Below, piece by piece: positions 22,701 to 34,700 of a stretch of 64,000 nt of DNA; position 1 is the stretch's first letter; every line of letters begins with the position of its first letter. The position numbers and the translations under genes were made by a program. The stretch comes from Simmondsia chinensis (taxonomy: Eukaryota; Streptophyta; Magnoliopsida; Caryophyllales; Simmondsiaceae). The notes under the pieces were generated by a model, which was not told the DNA's origin, ran no database searches, and worked only from the letters and a program-made list of their open reading frames with translations. The DNA lies in the NCBI GenBank assembly GCA_018398585.1, contig JAGTTD010000005.1, forward strand, positions 5,635,355 through 5,699,354, given 5' to 3'.

Positions 22701-25700
22701 CAAGGTGATGCACTGTGATGAGAATCATCAATATTGCTTTAAGTTTTTTTCGTAAGGGACGGGAAAGAATTGACATTATAATAAATTTTCAAATGACTGT
22801 GCCAGTGTGCTTTTTATATGTTCTACCAAGCTAATGACCCTTAAGAGAATGGGGTGGCTGCGTAAAATCCATACCCTGGTCTTCGGGAAAAAGCATGGTT
22901 TTGTATGTGTTGTACTGCACTTTGGCTTGGATGTTTTAAGTAATACTGGAAGAGACTTGTTTCTGCACTTGTTTCTTGGATTTCTTAGCTGTCTATTCTC
23001 CACGTATTCTTTAGACAATGAATTATACCTTGGCAAAGAGAGTAAAAGTAAATACATCAATTAATCAAGGAGTATTTTTTGAAACTATTGGTACGAAATT
23101 CCTTCTTTCCTTTTTTTCTGTTTCTTTTTACAAATTCCTGAGGTTCATGTGGGATTATGATAACTTTAAATCAAAAAAATAGATTCTTTTGATTGTTTGA
23201 GAACATTTGACTTGCAGCCGTTTGCTTTCTCGTTACATTTTTTTATGTTCATGGAGCAACGGAAGATCCCTATAGTCATGCATTGGACTGAAGAAACAAA
23301 TAATGCTTAACTGCCCATGTCAAGCTGTATATGGTTGATTTAGCCCTAAGATGCTTCTATGGACGAGATCAACATATCCAACAATGAGTGGAACAGCACG
23401 CGGATGCATTGAGAATCATTGCATCCATAGCTACTAGATCTATGGCCCGTTTTAATGATCACTCGATGCTTGGTGCAGCCTGTGGAGTGTGCCACTCCGA
23501 CCTGCATGTGATAAAAGGTGAAATTCCCTTTGCGAGCCCTTGTGTGGTAGGCCATGAGATAACTGGCGAAGTCGTGGAACATGGCCCATTCACCGACAAC
23601 AAAATCATTCAAAGGTCTAGTCCACTTGTTCTCTAAATGAATTCATTAGTGTATTTGCTATACCTTTACATGCTCTAATTTGATTCTAAATAATATTATT
23701 CTGGTGTTGCTGATGATTCCAAAATGATCTTCATAATAGAGCTGACATAGCTGCAATGTATATTGAATGTGACAGATTACCTGTTGGATCTCATGTTGTT
23801 GGAGCTTTTATCATGCCATGTGGGAGCTGTTCATTTTGCACGAAAGTAAGTGTGTTTGCTTTTGATTTCCCCTATCTCATTATGTTTTCTTACTTCCTAT
23901 ATATGATGGTCCTTGTGCAACAGGGTCAGGATGATCTATGTGAGGATTTCTTTGCTTATAATCGAGCTCAAGGAACGCTCTATGACGGCGAAACACGACT
24001 GTTCCTTAGAAGCAATGGTGGTTATCTCTTCCGGGATATAATTGATATGGGCATTCTATTAACTTGCTCTTACATTTTAGTAAAGCCTTTGATATATTGT
24101 CTATATGCTTAATACATGTTTGCTAGTGATCTGAAGCTTTGATTGGTAACTTGGTTTAGTTAGATGCGAAGTAGAGTTCACCGTTGTAATCTCTTTAGGA
24201 TATTCTTTTTCTTTTTCTTTTTGGTGGTGGACTGGGCGAGGAGGACTATAACTCTGAGTCATCATAAGAAAAGAAGAGTCAAAAAATAGATGTTCTTGCT
24301 GCTCCTTTAATCTCATTTGTTGACAACACAATTGCATGACATGACACGAATTCAGTTACGAACTTTTAGAATATTTCCCAGAATAGCACTACTAAAAACA
24401 ATTGTCTGCTCGGGATATTTTGCTCCAGAAAAGGATGAAAAGACTTTCAAACAGAGGAGTTTAGCTAGCTGATAGTGGATTGCTGAATCACTCCTGTTAC
24501 ATTTTTATGACTGCCATTTTCATTTGTTGGTCCTCTTGATGACAAAGAGAGTTGTAAAATAAGCCAAATAAGCCCCCTCAAATCAATTGTATGGCTTAAT
24601 AAGTGACTGTAAAAGTATGGTGATGCTATTGTTTTTTGTGTTTGAAATGTCTGATGGTTTTGAGATAATGACTTTCAAGGAAGTCAGGAGTGTATTCCTT
24701 TCCTTTCTCTCATGTCACCATATCTATTATCTCTTTCACTTTCTCTAAGAGAAAAGGGTACCATGTCAATGGAAAAAAAAAAATCAATTATCTTTTCATG
24801 TAAGTAGGCCGTTGAACAATCAATGACTATTGAAATGCCATCACCCCGACTATTACCTTTTGTTATTTAATTGGTGTGGTAACTGCTATGTGGACCTCAA
24901 TTGCCTGAGACGTGTAATAGTGGAATTAGGAACGATTGTGCAATTAGGAACCAAGGGAAAAATCTGAGTTGATTTGCTTCTTCTATTCCAGTTGCAATTA
25001 ATCAACTGTTTTTTTAAATATTTTGAGTTCTCTTCCACATCTCAGGGAAACCGGTGTACATGTACAGTATGGGAGGCCTTGCCGAATACTGCGTTATACC
25101 AGCACATGGAGTGTCTACACTGCCAGATTCATTGCCTTACACCGAATCTGCAATCCTAGGATGTGCAGTTTTTACAGCATACGGTGCCATGGTTCATGCA
25201 GCTGGAGTGCGTGGTGGGGATTCCATTGCAGTCATTGGCATTGGAGGTGTCGGTTCTAGGTATGTGTTAAAATCTCGTAGCCATTTCACTAAATCTGTGA
25301 GCTTCAATTAATCACTTTTATTTGCATCTGAAGCTTCCTATACATCATAAGCAATTGCTCTACTTGATATAGGTAATTCATTTCTTGCTCTTATGGCATA
25401 AACTCCAAAATTTTGACAAGCAAGAAGAAAATTTAATCATCAAAGTCCTTACAAGTCACCATATTCACTATGGCTACAGAATACAATCAAGATCAACTAG
25501 AACCAATGCATAATAGTTAGCTCACTGATCATTCGACTCGTGCTCTTTCATCAAGGAAACCTCCAGTCTCCAAGCTCCCTTTGGTATGATCAACCTAATT
25601 TTCTCGAGAGAATAAAATCAAGAAAATTCAATTCTTTAACTTGGTCCGCTCAACCGTTGATTGCACCTGTGAAATCATGTATGCTAGGCAGGCAGCAACA

Positions 25701-28700
25701 TGTTTGTTCCACTAATTCCCTCAAGTTGGTAAAGTAATTGAGACAGCTGTGCAGATTTGCCTTTATGAACATCTGAATTTTGGTTGCATTACCATGTTGG
25801 CAGCATGAATATGGATAATTGATGAAGTTCATATATTGATGCATCACAAAATGTGTTTTTGATCTACTTAAAGAGGTTGCCCATGCAAAGTTTCAGACAA
25901 ATCATATCAGCAATTTCATACTCAACCAAGCCAATTAAGACATCCACCATTTGTGATTTTCTGAGATGTAAATACAATAATATCACTTAATCTGCTCTTC
26001 ATCTTATAATCTTGACCTTCACTAGAAGGTTGTCAATTTTACTTCATAGCAGAGCGACACTTCTCCTAGATACCCCATTGGCGAAAGAAAAGGGAATAAT
26101 GAACGGTATAAGTCATGCTTTGTAGTTTTTCACTTAAATTTGGCTCAAAAGTAGAAATGGTGAAATATGTTGAAATATTTGCTGTTCCTTTGCGTGAGAA
26201 ACCTATAACTTAATGCTGAAACAGATTGGGAGACGGTCTATTTTCTATTTTAATCTAGTTGTTTGTTATATCATGTTTTTCTACATCATTTTGACTATAA
26301 ATACACCTCAGTTGTTTGCAGATAGCATGTGCATTTGGTGCCTCTCCTGTTATCGCAGTGGATATTAGTGATGAAAAGCTGCAAAAAGCTGAGGGTGTTG
26401 GGGCAACTCACACTGTAAATGCACTAAAAGAAGATGCAGTAGGAAAGGTTAAGGTATTACATTTCCTTCTTTTATGTTTTTCTCTTTCTGAAATTTGCAT
26501 ACTTATTTCCCCTCTCTCTATTTTAATGGTTTTGTTGAAAAGGATAAAACAACAATCGGTTTTAAATGGGCTTTATAAGATTAAATTGAATTCAGATGAG
26601 TCTATTAAAAGATACAAAGCTAGGTTAGTGGTAAAAGATTGTTTGCTCAACAGGAAGGAATAGATTTTCACACATTCATGCATTCATTCTGATCGAGTTC
26701 TTGAATTGCATTTTTCATTTTTATCTTTCCTGGTTCCCCCATTTCCTTTTGCTTTTCTTCTGTTTTCTTTTTCCATGAGGGAGGGTGGGACGGGTGGTTG
26801 GCACACAAGAGACGCCACGTTTGGGGACCTCCCCTTCAATCTTTTTTCTTTAAAGAGAATGTTAGATCACCCCATCATTTGGAGGCAAGGATAAGGGGAG
26901 CCCAAAGTGTGGGGTGGGCTCTAAGCTCAAGACATTTTTGTTCTGGAAAAGATGTCCTACCACTAGGCTCTCTTCTTATTTATAGCGTAACAGTAAGTTT
27001 GTACATAATTTCTTTTTATAGAGGCAAGATGAATCCTTAGGTATCCTAAGCGAAGAAGGGGTCTGCCAAAGGCATTAGAAGGAAGTATTAACTGTAATTA
27101 GCCAGACGCCGAAGGATTCAATCATACTGTTGTTCTCTAGAAGTTGGTCCCTGTCTTTACAAACCAGTCAACTGTCATATTAGCCTCTTGATTAACATGG
27201 AGGATCATGGCTTGATTACAACTGTCAGTCCTTGATTTGATCATCAATTATTCCTTGGATCTTCCTTGTGACATTATAAATCTCTTTCATAATTGTATCA
27301 TGATTCATAAGCTTTTTGTCAAATTGTTTGGACAGGAAATTACCGAAGGATTAGGCGTTGACATTGCTGTGGAAGCATTAGGAAAACCACAAACTTTCAA
27401 GCAATGCACACAAAGCGTACGTGATGGAGGAAAAGCTGTCATGATTGGACTCGCTGATTCGAGTGCCAGAGGGGAGGTTGATATAAATCGCCTTGTTCGT
27501 AGACAGGTACACATGCCTTGTACTTCTTATTCTCTTCAACTAGTTATAGTATTCTTCCATGTCTGCGTGGTGTTTGAACTGGGAAGTTATTCGCCGTTTT
27601 CAAAATATTTTCTGTCAAAAACGGTCTTTTTCTTGATTGGAAATAATTTTTCTCCTTCCTCAAGGTTTTTTTTTTTTTTTTTTTTTTTTTCCCGATAGAT
27701 AGTGAACAAGTGCAATACAAAAACCCGGCATTTCTTGAAGTTATATTTGTTACTCGTTTATGGAATATAATAATAGGAAAGGGGAAACGTTGACTTCATG
27801 CCAATGAAACACAACCGAGGTGGGTGCACATGATCATTTTTTTCCCTAAATTGTGACTTGGAAGTCACTTGGTTGAAGTCTCGGAAATAGTTTCTCCATA
27901 AAAGTGGAGTCAAATTGCGTATATCTAACCCTTTGTGTAATGGATACTTTTCTGTTTACTAGCACCGTGCCAGACTTCACTAGTTCAAGTCTCGGAAACA
28001 ATCTCCCCACTAGGCTTCCCTTTTTACTAGCATTGCTGTGGCAGGTTCCGATGTCTTCTTTTCCCCAAGAGTTGTGAAGGTTAATCTATTTTGCCTGTGG
28101 CTCCATCAGATTGTTTTATTTATAGGGTGCTGTTATTGGCAGGGCAAAAAGTAGTATTATTAGAGCGATTATGTGACTTAGAATGAATAATAGTCACAAA
28201 TTTTTAAAAAGTTGTTCTCACATTAATATTTTGCGGTGTAAATGAGCCAAGCACCCTCTTATTTGAACTCGAGTTCAATAAGGCTTATCGAGCTCGAGTT
28301 CGAGCCGAGCTCTTATCGAGTATTTCTAACCCTTGTTCGAACTCGGTTCAATAAGAATATAGTGTGTTCAATACTCGGCTCGGCTCGGCTTGTTAGGCTT
28401 ATCAAGTCGAGCTCGTTATCGAGTTCGAGTTGAGTTCATTATCGAGCCCAATCGAGTTTGAAACCGAGCCAAGCTTGCAATCGAGTCGAGCCCATTAATG
28501 AGCTGAGCTTTTTAAGTTATTATCGAGCCATTTTTGAACCAATGCCAACTGTTATCGAGCTTATAATGAGTCCTTGACGAGCTCATATCGAGCCTCTTAA
28601 CGAGCTTTTATCAGGTCCTTATCAAACTGTTCATGAACATTAGCGAGCCGAGCACTCCCCTGTTGGAGCTCGGCTCGTTAAGCTTATCGAGCCTACTCGA

Positions 28701-29183
28701 ATCGAGCCCTCCTAATGAACACGAACTAGCCCTAATCGATTTCGAACACGAGTAGTTCATGCAACGCTCTGTTCGTTTACATCCTTATTTTTGCCTTGAC
28801 AATAACATTACCCGTTTTTATATTGGTAATAAGATTATAAACGTCCTTAGCATGGACCACAACTTCGAGAAAAGGGAGTTTATAAGCTTCAAAGTTGCAA
28901 TGTAACTAAAAAAATACAGAAATTTTAACCACCAAACCAACCTAAGAAGCTCTCAAACAGACACTATCTCTACTAATGCTACCATGAACAGGTAAAGATA
29001 ATTGGGTCATACGGAGGGAGAGCTAGACAGGATCTTCCCAAAATAGTGAAGCTGGCAGAATCTGGTACATTCAATCTGACATCTGCTGTTTCGAGAATCT
29101 ACAACTTCGAGGAGGTGGCCCAAGCATACCAAGATCTCAACCGAGGAAGTATCATCGGTCGTGCTGTCATTGACATAGCATAG
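19783..29183 (+). CDS. HER2: Zinc-dependent alcohol dehydrogenase, mitochondrial type, HER2-like
   Basis: Eight coding exons: 19783-20056, 23479-23614, 23776-23845, 23924-24017, 25046-25259, 26312-26453, 27336-27506 and 28992-29183, giving 430 residues plus TAG. All junctions are GT-AG and phases agree. Residues 1-60 are Arg/Ser/Ala-rich and look like an organelle presequence. Catalytic zinc ligands lie in CGVCHSD (C96) and GHE (H117/E118); structural zinc Cys are at 152, 155, 158 and 166; the Rossmann loop GIGGVG is at 256-261. The protein resembles Arabidopsis At5g63620 (HEXENAL RESPONSE 2), about 427 residues, a GroES-like ADH linked to leaf-aldehyde response. Intron 1 is 3.4 kb with LTR-like debris; intron 6 holds a copia fragment and intron 7 a self-complementary repeat. 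Family is certain; the HER2 name is from memory. Confidence 0.95.
20720..21080 (+). mobile_element. LTR-like debris in dehydrogenase intron 1
   Basis: Contains a strong TATA box (TCTATAAATAGGGG near 20812) followed by sequence ending TGAATGAAATCAAGTCATC, then CCAATTGGTAATGAGTGGAGT and GATGTGGGACTC, strings typical of plant LTR or TRIM elements. No matching LTR or target duplication was found, so the boundaries are approximate. Confidence 0.4.
26540..26690 (+). pseudogene. Ty1/copia reverse-transcriptase fragment in intron 6
   Basis: Translates to LYKIKLNSDESIKRYKARLV, the conserved start of plant copia reverse transcriptase, followed after a frameshift by QQEGIDF-like sequence ending near 26690. 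Only about 50 codons remain, without LTRs, so this is an old fossil in the dehydrogenase intron on the same strand as the gene. Confidence 0.75.
28240..28785. mobile_element. Self-complementary GAGCTCG-rich repeat, in intron 7
   Basis: Begins GGTGTAAATGAGCC and ends CGTTTACATCC, its rough reverse complement. The interior is dense in TCGAG, GAGCTC and TCGAGCC strings that can pair with each other. The ends match the hAT-like element at 53503-53900. A clear 8-base target duplication was not found here. Confidence 0.5.
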
Positions 29184-29391
29184 CCTTCATTCCAAGCATG
29201 AACGTCCTCCTTTGAAGTCGACGATTTGGAGAGAGGCCTTTCCTTGTTTATGAGAGCACTGCAATGTCGGTGACTGCCCGATGAATTGTGTTCACTGTAT
29301 GGCTAGCCAGATTATGATTTTTTTGTTTTTTTTGGAGAAAAGGATGTTAAGTTCTTAGTGATTTTCTGTGTTTAGTTTCAAATGGCTACAT

Positions 29392-29633
29392 AAAGAGGGT
29401 ACCAACTCACAAGCACCGGATCCCGTTAAAACTCCGAAGCTAAGCGTGTTTGGGCGAGAGTAGTACCAGGATGGGTGACCTCCTGGGAAATCCTCACCCC
29501 TCAGGTTGAGGATACTCGAAAACAACCTCTTTTCAGGATAGCATCTTGAAGAGGAAAGACTGCGTATATTCCCCTTCCCCTGACCTTACTTAGGCCGGGA
29601 GCCCTTGGGGCATTGGGAATGATGCTTTGCTTA
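29392..29633 (+). mobile_element. 5S-rRNA-headed SINE, copy 1
   Basis: Bases about 29396-29500 are 5S rRNA-like, including CACCGGATCCC, GCTAAGCGTG, TTGGGCGAGAGTAGTAC and GGATGGGTGACCTCCTGGGA, which cover the internal polymerase III control regions. From about 29505 the sequence changes to a tail shared with the RTE LINE fragment at 55140-55771. The unit is flanked by a 16-base duplication with one mismatch (TTTCAAATGGCTACAT at 29376-29391, TTTCAAATGGGTACAT at 29634-29649), so head and tail moved together. It is not a functional 5S gene because the 5' part is shortened and altered. Confidence 0.88.
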
Positions 29634-29749
29634 TTTCAAATGGGTACATGTGGTCTCTAATGTAGGAGATGGTGGCCGAGATACAACATTGTTGCAGAGT
29701 AATTGTAAGCAATGCTTGTGCTGAATGTAAACCGGAAGTTCACTTTGTT

Positions 29750-30090
29750 AAAGGTTTTATTTGGTCCAATAAAAAAGATTTTCCTTATATAGAAAATTTT
29801 TCATAAAATATTTTCAGTTAAAAATAGTTTTTGTTATAAATTGTTGTTTTTCTAGTTAAGGAAAAATGGTTTCATTTTATAAATTTGTATGAGATTTACA
29901 TTTGATAAGTTGAGGTTCAAGTAAGGTGTATGATGTGAGATTAGTGAAAATAACGTTTTTACCTTTGTAAAAGAAAATACTTTCCTCTTTCATTAACGAG
30001 AGAAGTCAATTTTCTCTTAATAGAAGAAAATATTTTTGTATAGTTGCTACGAGACGAAAAAAGTATTCTATCAAAACAAACGGAGTCTAA
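29750..30090. repeat. AT-rich, MITE-like stretch
   Basis: The left end AGGTTTTATTTGGTCCAATA and the reverse complement of the right end AGACTCCGTTTGTTTTGATA are loosely similar, and the interior is rich in GAAAATATTTT-type strings. Similar strings occur at 1440-1860 and 30310-30560. Boundaries and class are unproven. Confidence 0.25.
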
Positions 30091-30805
30091 GTTTATTGTT
30101 TAACTTTGCTGTAATTTTGTGGGGTATTTAGGTTCACATCATGCCTAACATGGATCCAAATATACATACCAATTGTTACTTAAAGATTTTGAACTACATT
30201 TTGATTGAACTCTTATAATATCCATTAAGGATTGATTGAAATATTTTATTATTTAATCTTTATTTGAGAACTTTTTTTCATTATATTTATATGATTTTCT
30301 TATGTACCTAATTAGTAATGATAGCTTGACGAAAAATCTTTTCCTCCATGGAGTAGAAATTAACTTCCTCCGGTAAAAGAAGAGATTCCATTCTAATCTT
30401 ACATATCCAACCTTGCATCCACTTCCAGTAGCTCAAATTGAATTCTATAATATATAATAATGTTGGTTTTTTAAACCGGCGAAATATTAATTTTGAAGAA
30501 GAAAATATTTTTAAGTAAAAATCCTTTAAAAAGAAATATTTTACCAAATAAAAGATGTTTCATATTCAACTTACATATGTATATAGATACCAAAAGCTAT
30601 CAAAGTGGTATTAAATTAATAATTTTATGTTGTTAATTCAACTTTTTAAAGAAATTAATGCATAAACCAGCATGTACAACAGCTAACAGTATTTCATATA
30701 ATTTATCCGTAACTTAAACACGTTATGCAAATTCCATCATATAGCGTACCTGAATTAGTTGGCTAAAGTTTTCAGTTCCCTTTTCTTTTTGACATGTAAG
30801 CGAGT

Positions 30806-30939
30806 TGGACCTCGACCTTCAGGTTAGGGGTCCGCAGAAACAACCTTTCTTCTACTCGGAAGGGGGAAGGCTGTATACATCCACCCCCCAAACCCTGCTC
30901 GTGCGGGAGCCTCTGTGGCACTGGGATTGTTGTTGTTGT
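30806..30939 (+). mobile_element. Truncated RTE-type LINE/SINE tail
   Basis: A 134-base plus-strand copy of the shared tail, from CTTCAGGTTAGGGGTCC to a (TTG)n end. An exact 11-base duplication, TGTAAGCGAGT, flanks it (30795-30805 and 30940-30950). It lacks any 5S or coding head, so it is either a 5'-truncated LINE or a truncated SINE. Confidence 0.85.
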
Positions 30940-31250
30940 TGTAAGCGAGTAAATTTAAACCCAGAGCTTTGATAGTATTTTAACCACTAAATCAAATTCT
31001 CATTAGTAAGTTCCGTGGTTTACGTGACATTATTAGTTAAATCGAATCAAATTTCAATTTAAACAAATTTGACACCATGGCAAAAAGAATCATTAGCAAC
31101 TGTCATTGAAAATCTAGAGTGTGATTTACAAAAATTTGTTGCTCTCTCAGAGTAACATGTATGCAATCTCATAAAAATGTAAAAAAGAAGTCATTAGAGA
31201 GCCCTCCAATAGGTTTAAAAGCTAATACCAATGTATTTTCCTTCTCCTAG

Positions 31251-31619
31251 GAGTTATTTACTCCGTTCGTCACTGATGTTTTTAAATTTAGTCAAATTAG
31301 TTTCTCATCTTTTCTTTTATTTAAAATAGTCCCTGATGTTTGTTATATTGTTTAAATTGATCCTTCATCTTTTATTTTGTTCAAAATAGTCTCTAATATT
31401 TTATTTTATGACAAAACTAGTCGTCCACTTATTACTAGAATTGGGTAAAAACTAAAAATATGATGGACCAACTTTGTCATAAAATAAAACAGAAGGAACT
31501 ATGAGGGACTAATGCGAACAAACATAAAAAACATTAGAGACTATTTTGAACAACATAAAAGATGAAGAAGCAGTTTGAACAAATTCAAAAATATCAGGGA
31601 CCAATGGAGTAAATAACTC
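31251..31619. mobile_element. MULE-like MITE, 369 bases
   Basis: The ends are strongly inverted: left GAGTTATTTACTCCGTTCGT, right end reverse complement GAGTTATTTACTCCATTGGT, with pairing continuing about 120 bases. Flanks CTCCTAG (31244-31250) and CTCCCAG (31620-31626) look like a target duplication with one change. It lies about 110 bases beyond the stop codon of the DDT-domain gene, so it may sit in that gene's 3' end. Confidence 0.8.
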
Positions 31620-31728
31620 CTCCCAGCTACAAAAATTTAAGGGTTTTTTTTTCTTTTTTTTCTTTTTGATGGGTAAATGATGAAAAATTTAATTGAAAAT
31701 GCCCACAACTCACCAGGTCTCTACCCTT

Positions 31729-34700
31729 TCAAGGTTCCTTCCATTTGTTACAGTATTTGAGGAATGCCTTGGCTGGATTATCCCTTGGAGGAGCTCGAGC
31801 CCGAGTCGACCTACGAACACCACCTTCTTCCACTGCAATTCTTTGTGCTATGTCCTTCGATCTCTTGTGCATTTCCGCACTGCACATAGTGTTCAAGAGT
31901 CCACATGTTAGTTTAGTAACAAGTCACGTATTAGAATTAATTATAATAAAGAGAGATCAACAAATAAGACAGTTAGCTGCAAGCTCGTGTGTTTTCTAAG
32001 ACACAAGCACATGCACATAGCATTATATATCATATATTGATGTATGTGTAATTTCTGTTATGGTTGATTTACATAAAATCATAATTGTTGTGACGCAACA
32101 CAAAGGGCTCGACTAAAGTGGGATAGAGGGAGTGACAAATGTACATAACCACCGCGCTAGTGGGAAGACTGTTTCCGAGACTTGAATCTGCAAACTCCAA
32201 GTTATAATACAATGGCCATTTTATTGTACGAAGGCCCATCCTCCGTCCCCCACAAAGGCACGACATAGCGCAAACTTTATAAATATATAGGTGAAAAATT
32301 CCAGCTAGAGTTTGGTTAATGAAATCAAAGAGAATTGAGACAGCAGGAGCAGATTAACATAATATAGCCTAATTCATGATTGCATCTAGAAACATCCCGG
32401 CCTAAAAGTCCTTAAACGTAGGGACAAAAAGCAAAATAGTTAAAGACTTCAAACAGAACGATGACCAAGAAACGTAGATCATAATTTCTTTTTTTTTTTT
32501 TGTCTTTTTTACATTCCTAAGGAGTATAATAACTTTCACTCAAGAGGGAAACCAACAATTCAGGGAGGAGGTGGCGAGTTCTGAACTGAAGACTTCTAGC
32601 TTGGGAGATTGGGTGTCAAACCACTACACTAACACTTTTAGCTCAAGAAACCCGGATCATAATTCCTGCTGAATCATGATGAATTATGAGCTAACTGGAA
32701 AATTAACAACGTTGACATCCAAGACATGGCATTTTGAGCACCGTCCAAGACATGGCTTAAATTCAATCTCATACTGTTTGGGTAAAATAAGTTTCATTCA
32801 CTATAGTAAATAACAATAAAATCAAGTCAATTTATTTCTTTTACTAAGTACTTCATTTTTGTTGAGATAAGATTTCAATTTATGCAATAATATCCAGCAC
32901 ATTGGTGATGCCATGGCTTGTCCATCTACATTATAAATTCTCCATTGTATTGCCGAAAATTTTGTGATGAATACGAAGAACATCATCACCATAATCCTCT
33001 TGATAACACTCCATTCTATGCCTTCTTCTTCGGTTTGGTTTGGACATAAAGACCGTTTTAAAGTAAAAGATCATGAGCTAGTTATTACGTGACTGGCAGT
33101 ATCTAAATAAAGTTATAAATCCATTCATGTTGACTATGAAGGAGTATTTAAAAATTGATTAGTGTATTGTTACAACAACAAAAACAACCACCCAACCCCT
33201 CACAGAGGCTCCTACCACAGTAGGGTCTAGAGGGTAAAAATTACACAGCACTACCCCTACAGGATACCTTGAAGGAAGGCTGCTTTCAAAGGCCCCCCAA
33301 TCTTAAAAAGAAAAGAAAAGGAAGGAACAATATAAAAAAGATTCATATAATGCTATACTAGGCATGAAAGAAACAATAACAATAATTGACATGCATCTAT
33401 GTGCTTCTATCTCCTAACCCGTATTTTTAACTACCACTGAGCTGTATGATTATTGTATGGTTATTCACTCTAATTTTGGCAAACACAAAACTTAAAAGCG
33501 ACTTATATTCCTTTAAAAAGCCAATGCAATTGTCACGAGCTGTTAGGTAACATCCACAACATTGTGACTAAAAAATAACAAATTCCCTTCACTTTCTTTT
33601 TCTTTTGGTTTTTTTTTTTTTTTTTTTTTTTTGGGGTGATCAGAATAAATAATCAAACTGCATAAATATGACACAAAATTGATGGATAATGTAAAGAAAC
33701 CACAGAATACTCACCGTATTCTAGGATAATACTTCTCCAGCTGCTTTTTGAGAGCACTTTCTCTCTCCCCTTTGGTATTCAGAGAATCCATCAGTGAATC
33801 AAGCTGCACATTAGTCAGATGCATTCCATCAACTTACAAACCAAGATGAATCTTCTCGAAGTTCTTGTCAGATGAAATGCAGAAGTACCTCTTCCACGCT
33901 ACTGTAGTAGCCCCATTGCTTAGAGTCAGAACTCTCAATGAATACTCGTCCATCACGTCGGAAGAACCAATACCTGCTATGGTCTCTGTCTTTACCCAAT
34001 GAATTGGTACGAATGCACCGTTTCTCCATCTCCCGGGCAAGGAATTCTTTCTGTGCCAAAAGAAATTAACATTAGAGAGAGTGTATCGAGTCAATGCACA
34101 GCACACCTTGATACTTGAAAACTAAACTCAATTTAACTTCTTCCGAAACTGAAAACTAATGAATTACAAAGCCATATCTATAGAAAAGCTAAACCCTAAG
34201 ATAATATTATTGGATAAAAATAAAGGAAGATAAATGCTAAATCTAATAGGAAACTACTTTCCCAAATATAAGTTCAGATAAAAACTAAACCAACTAACAT
34301 TGTGTTACATCATTGAGCTTAGGCATTTATTTCTACACGATTAGAGGATCGTCCCAAGGAATAAACAAAGACATGAGTAAGGGGAATCGGGTGCTTACCC
34401 TCTCTTCCTTGCTCTTTTCCAGTTCTTCCAATAGCTTCTTTGTCTTTTTACGTGATGCAGAGCCCGGATGCTCACTCTCACTGTTTAAAATTAAAGTCAA
34501 TAATCGTACTCTATGAACCACTCCATAACCAAACATTCACGCAGTTAAGTCAAGAAATCAAACCCGTTTTCCAAAGAATGATTATTTTCGGCAATATTTC
34601 CATTTTGTAAATTTTGACCCTTGTTTGATGCAATACGGGACCCATTTTCAACTGGAGCTGTATTATGTTCTGGGAGCATGCCATTGGATTCGGCCTCACC

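Noticed and set aside
29396..29500. Possible functional 5S rRNA gene
   Set aside because: The 5' part is shortened and altered, there is no terminator T run at the expected place, and the segment is joined to a SINE tail inside a target duplication.
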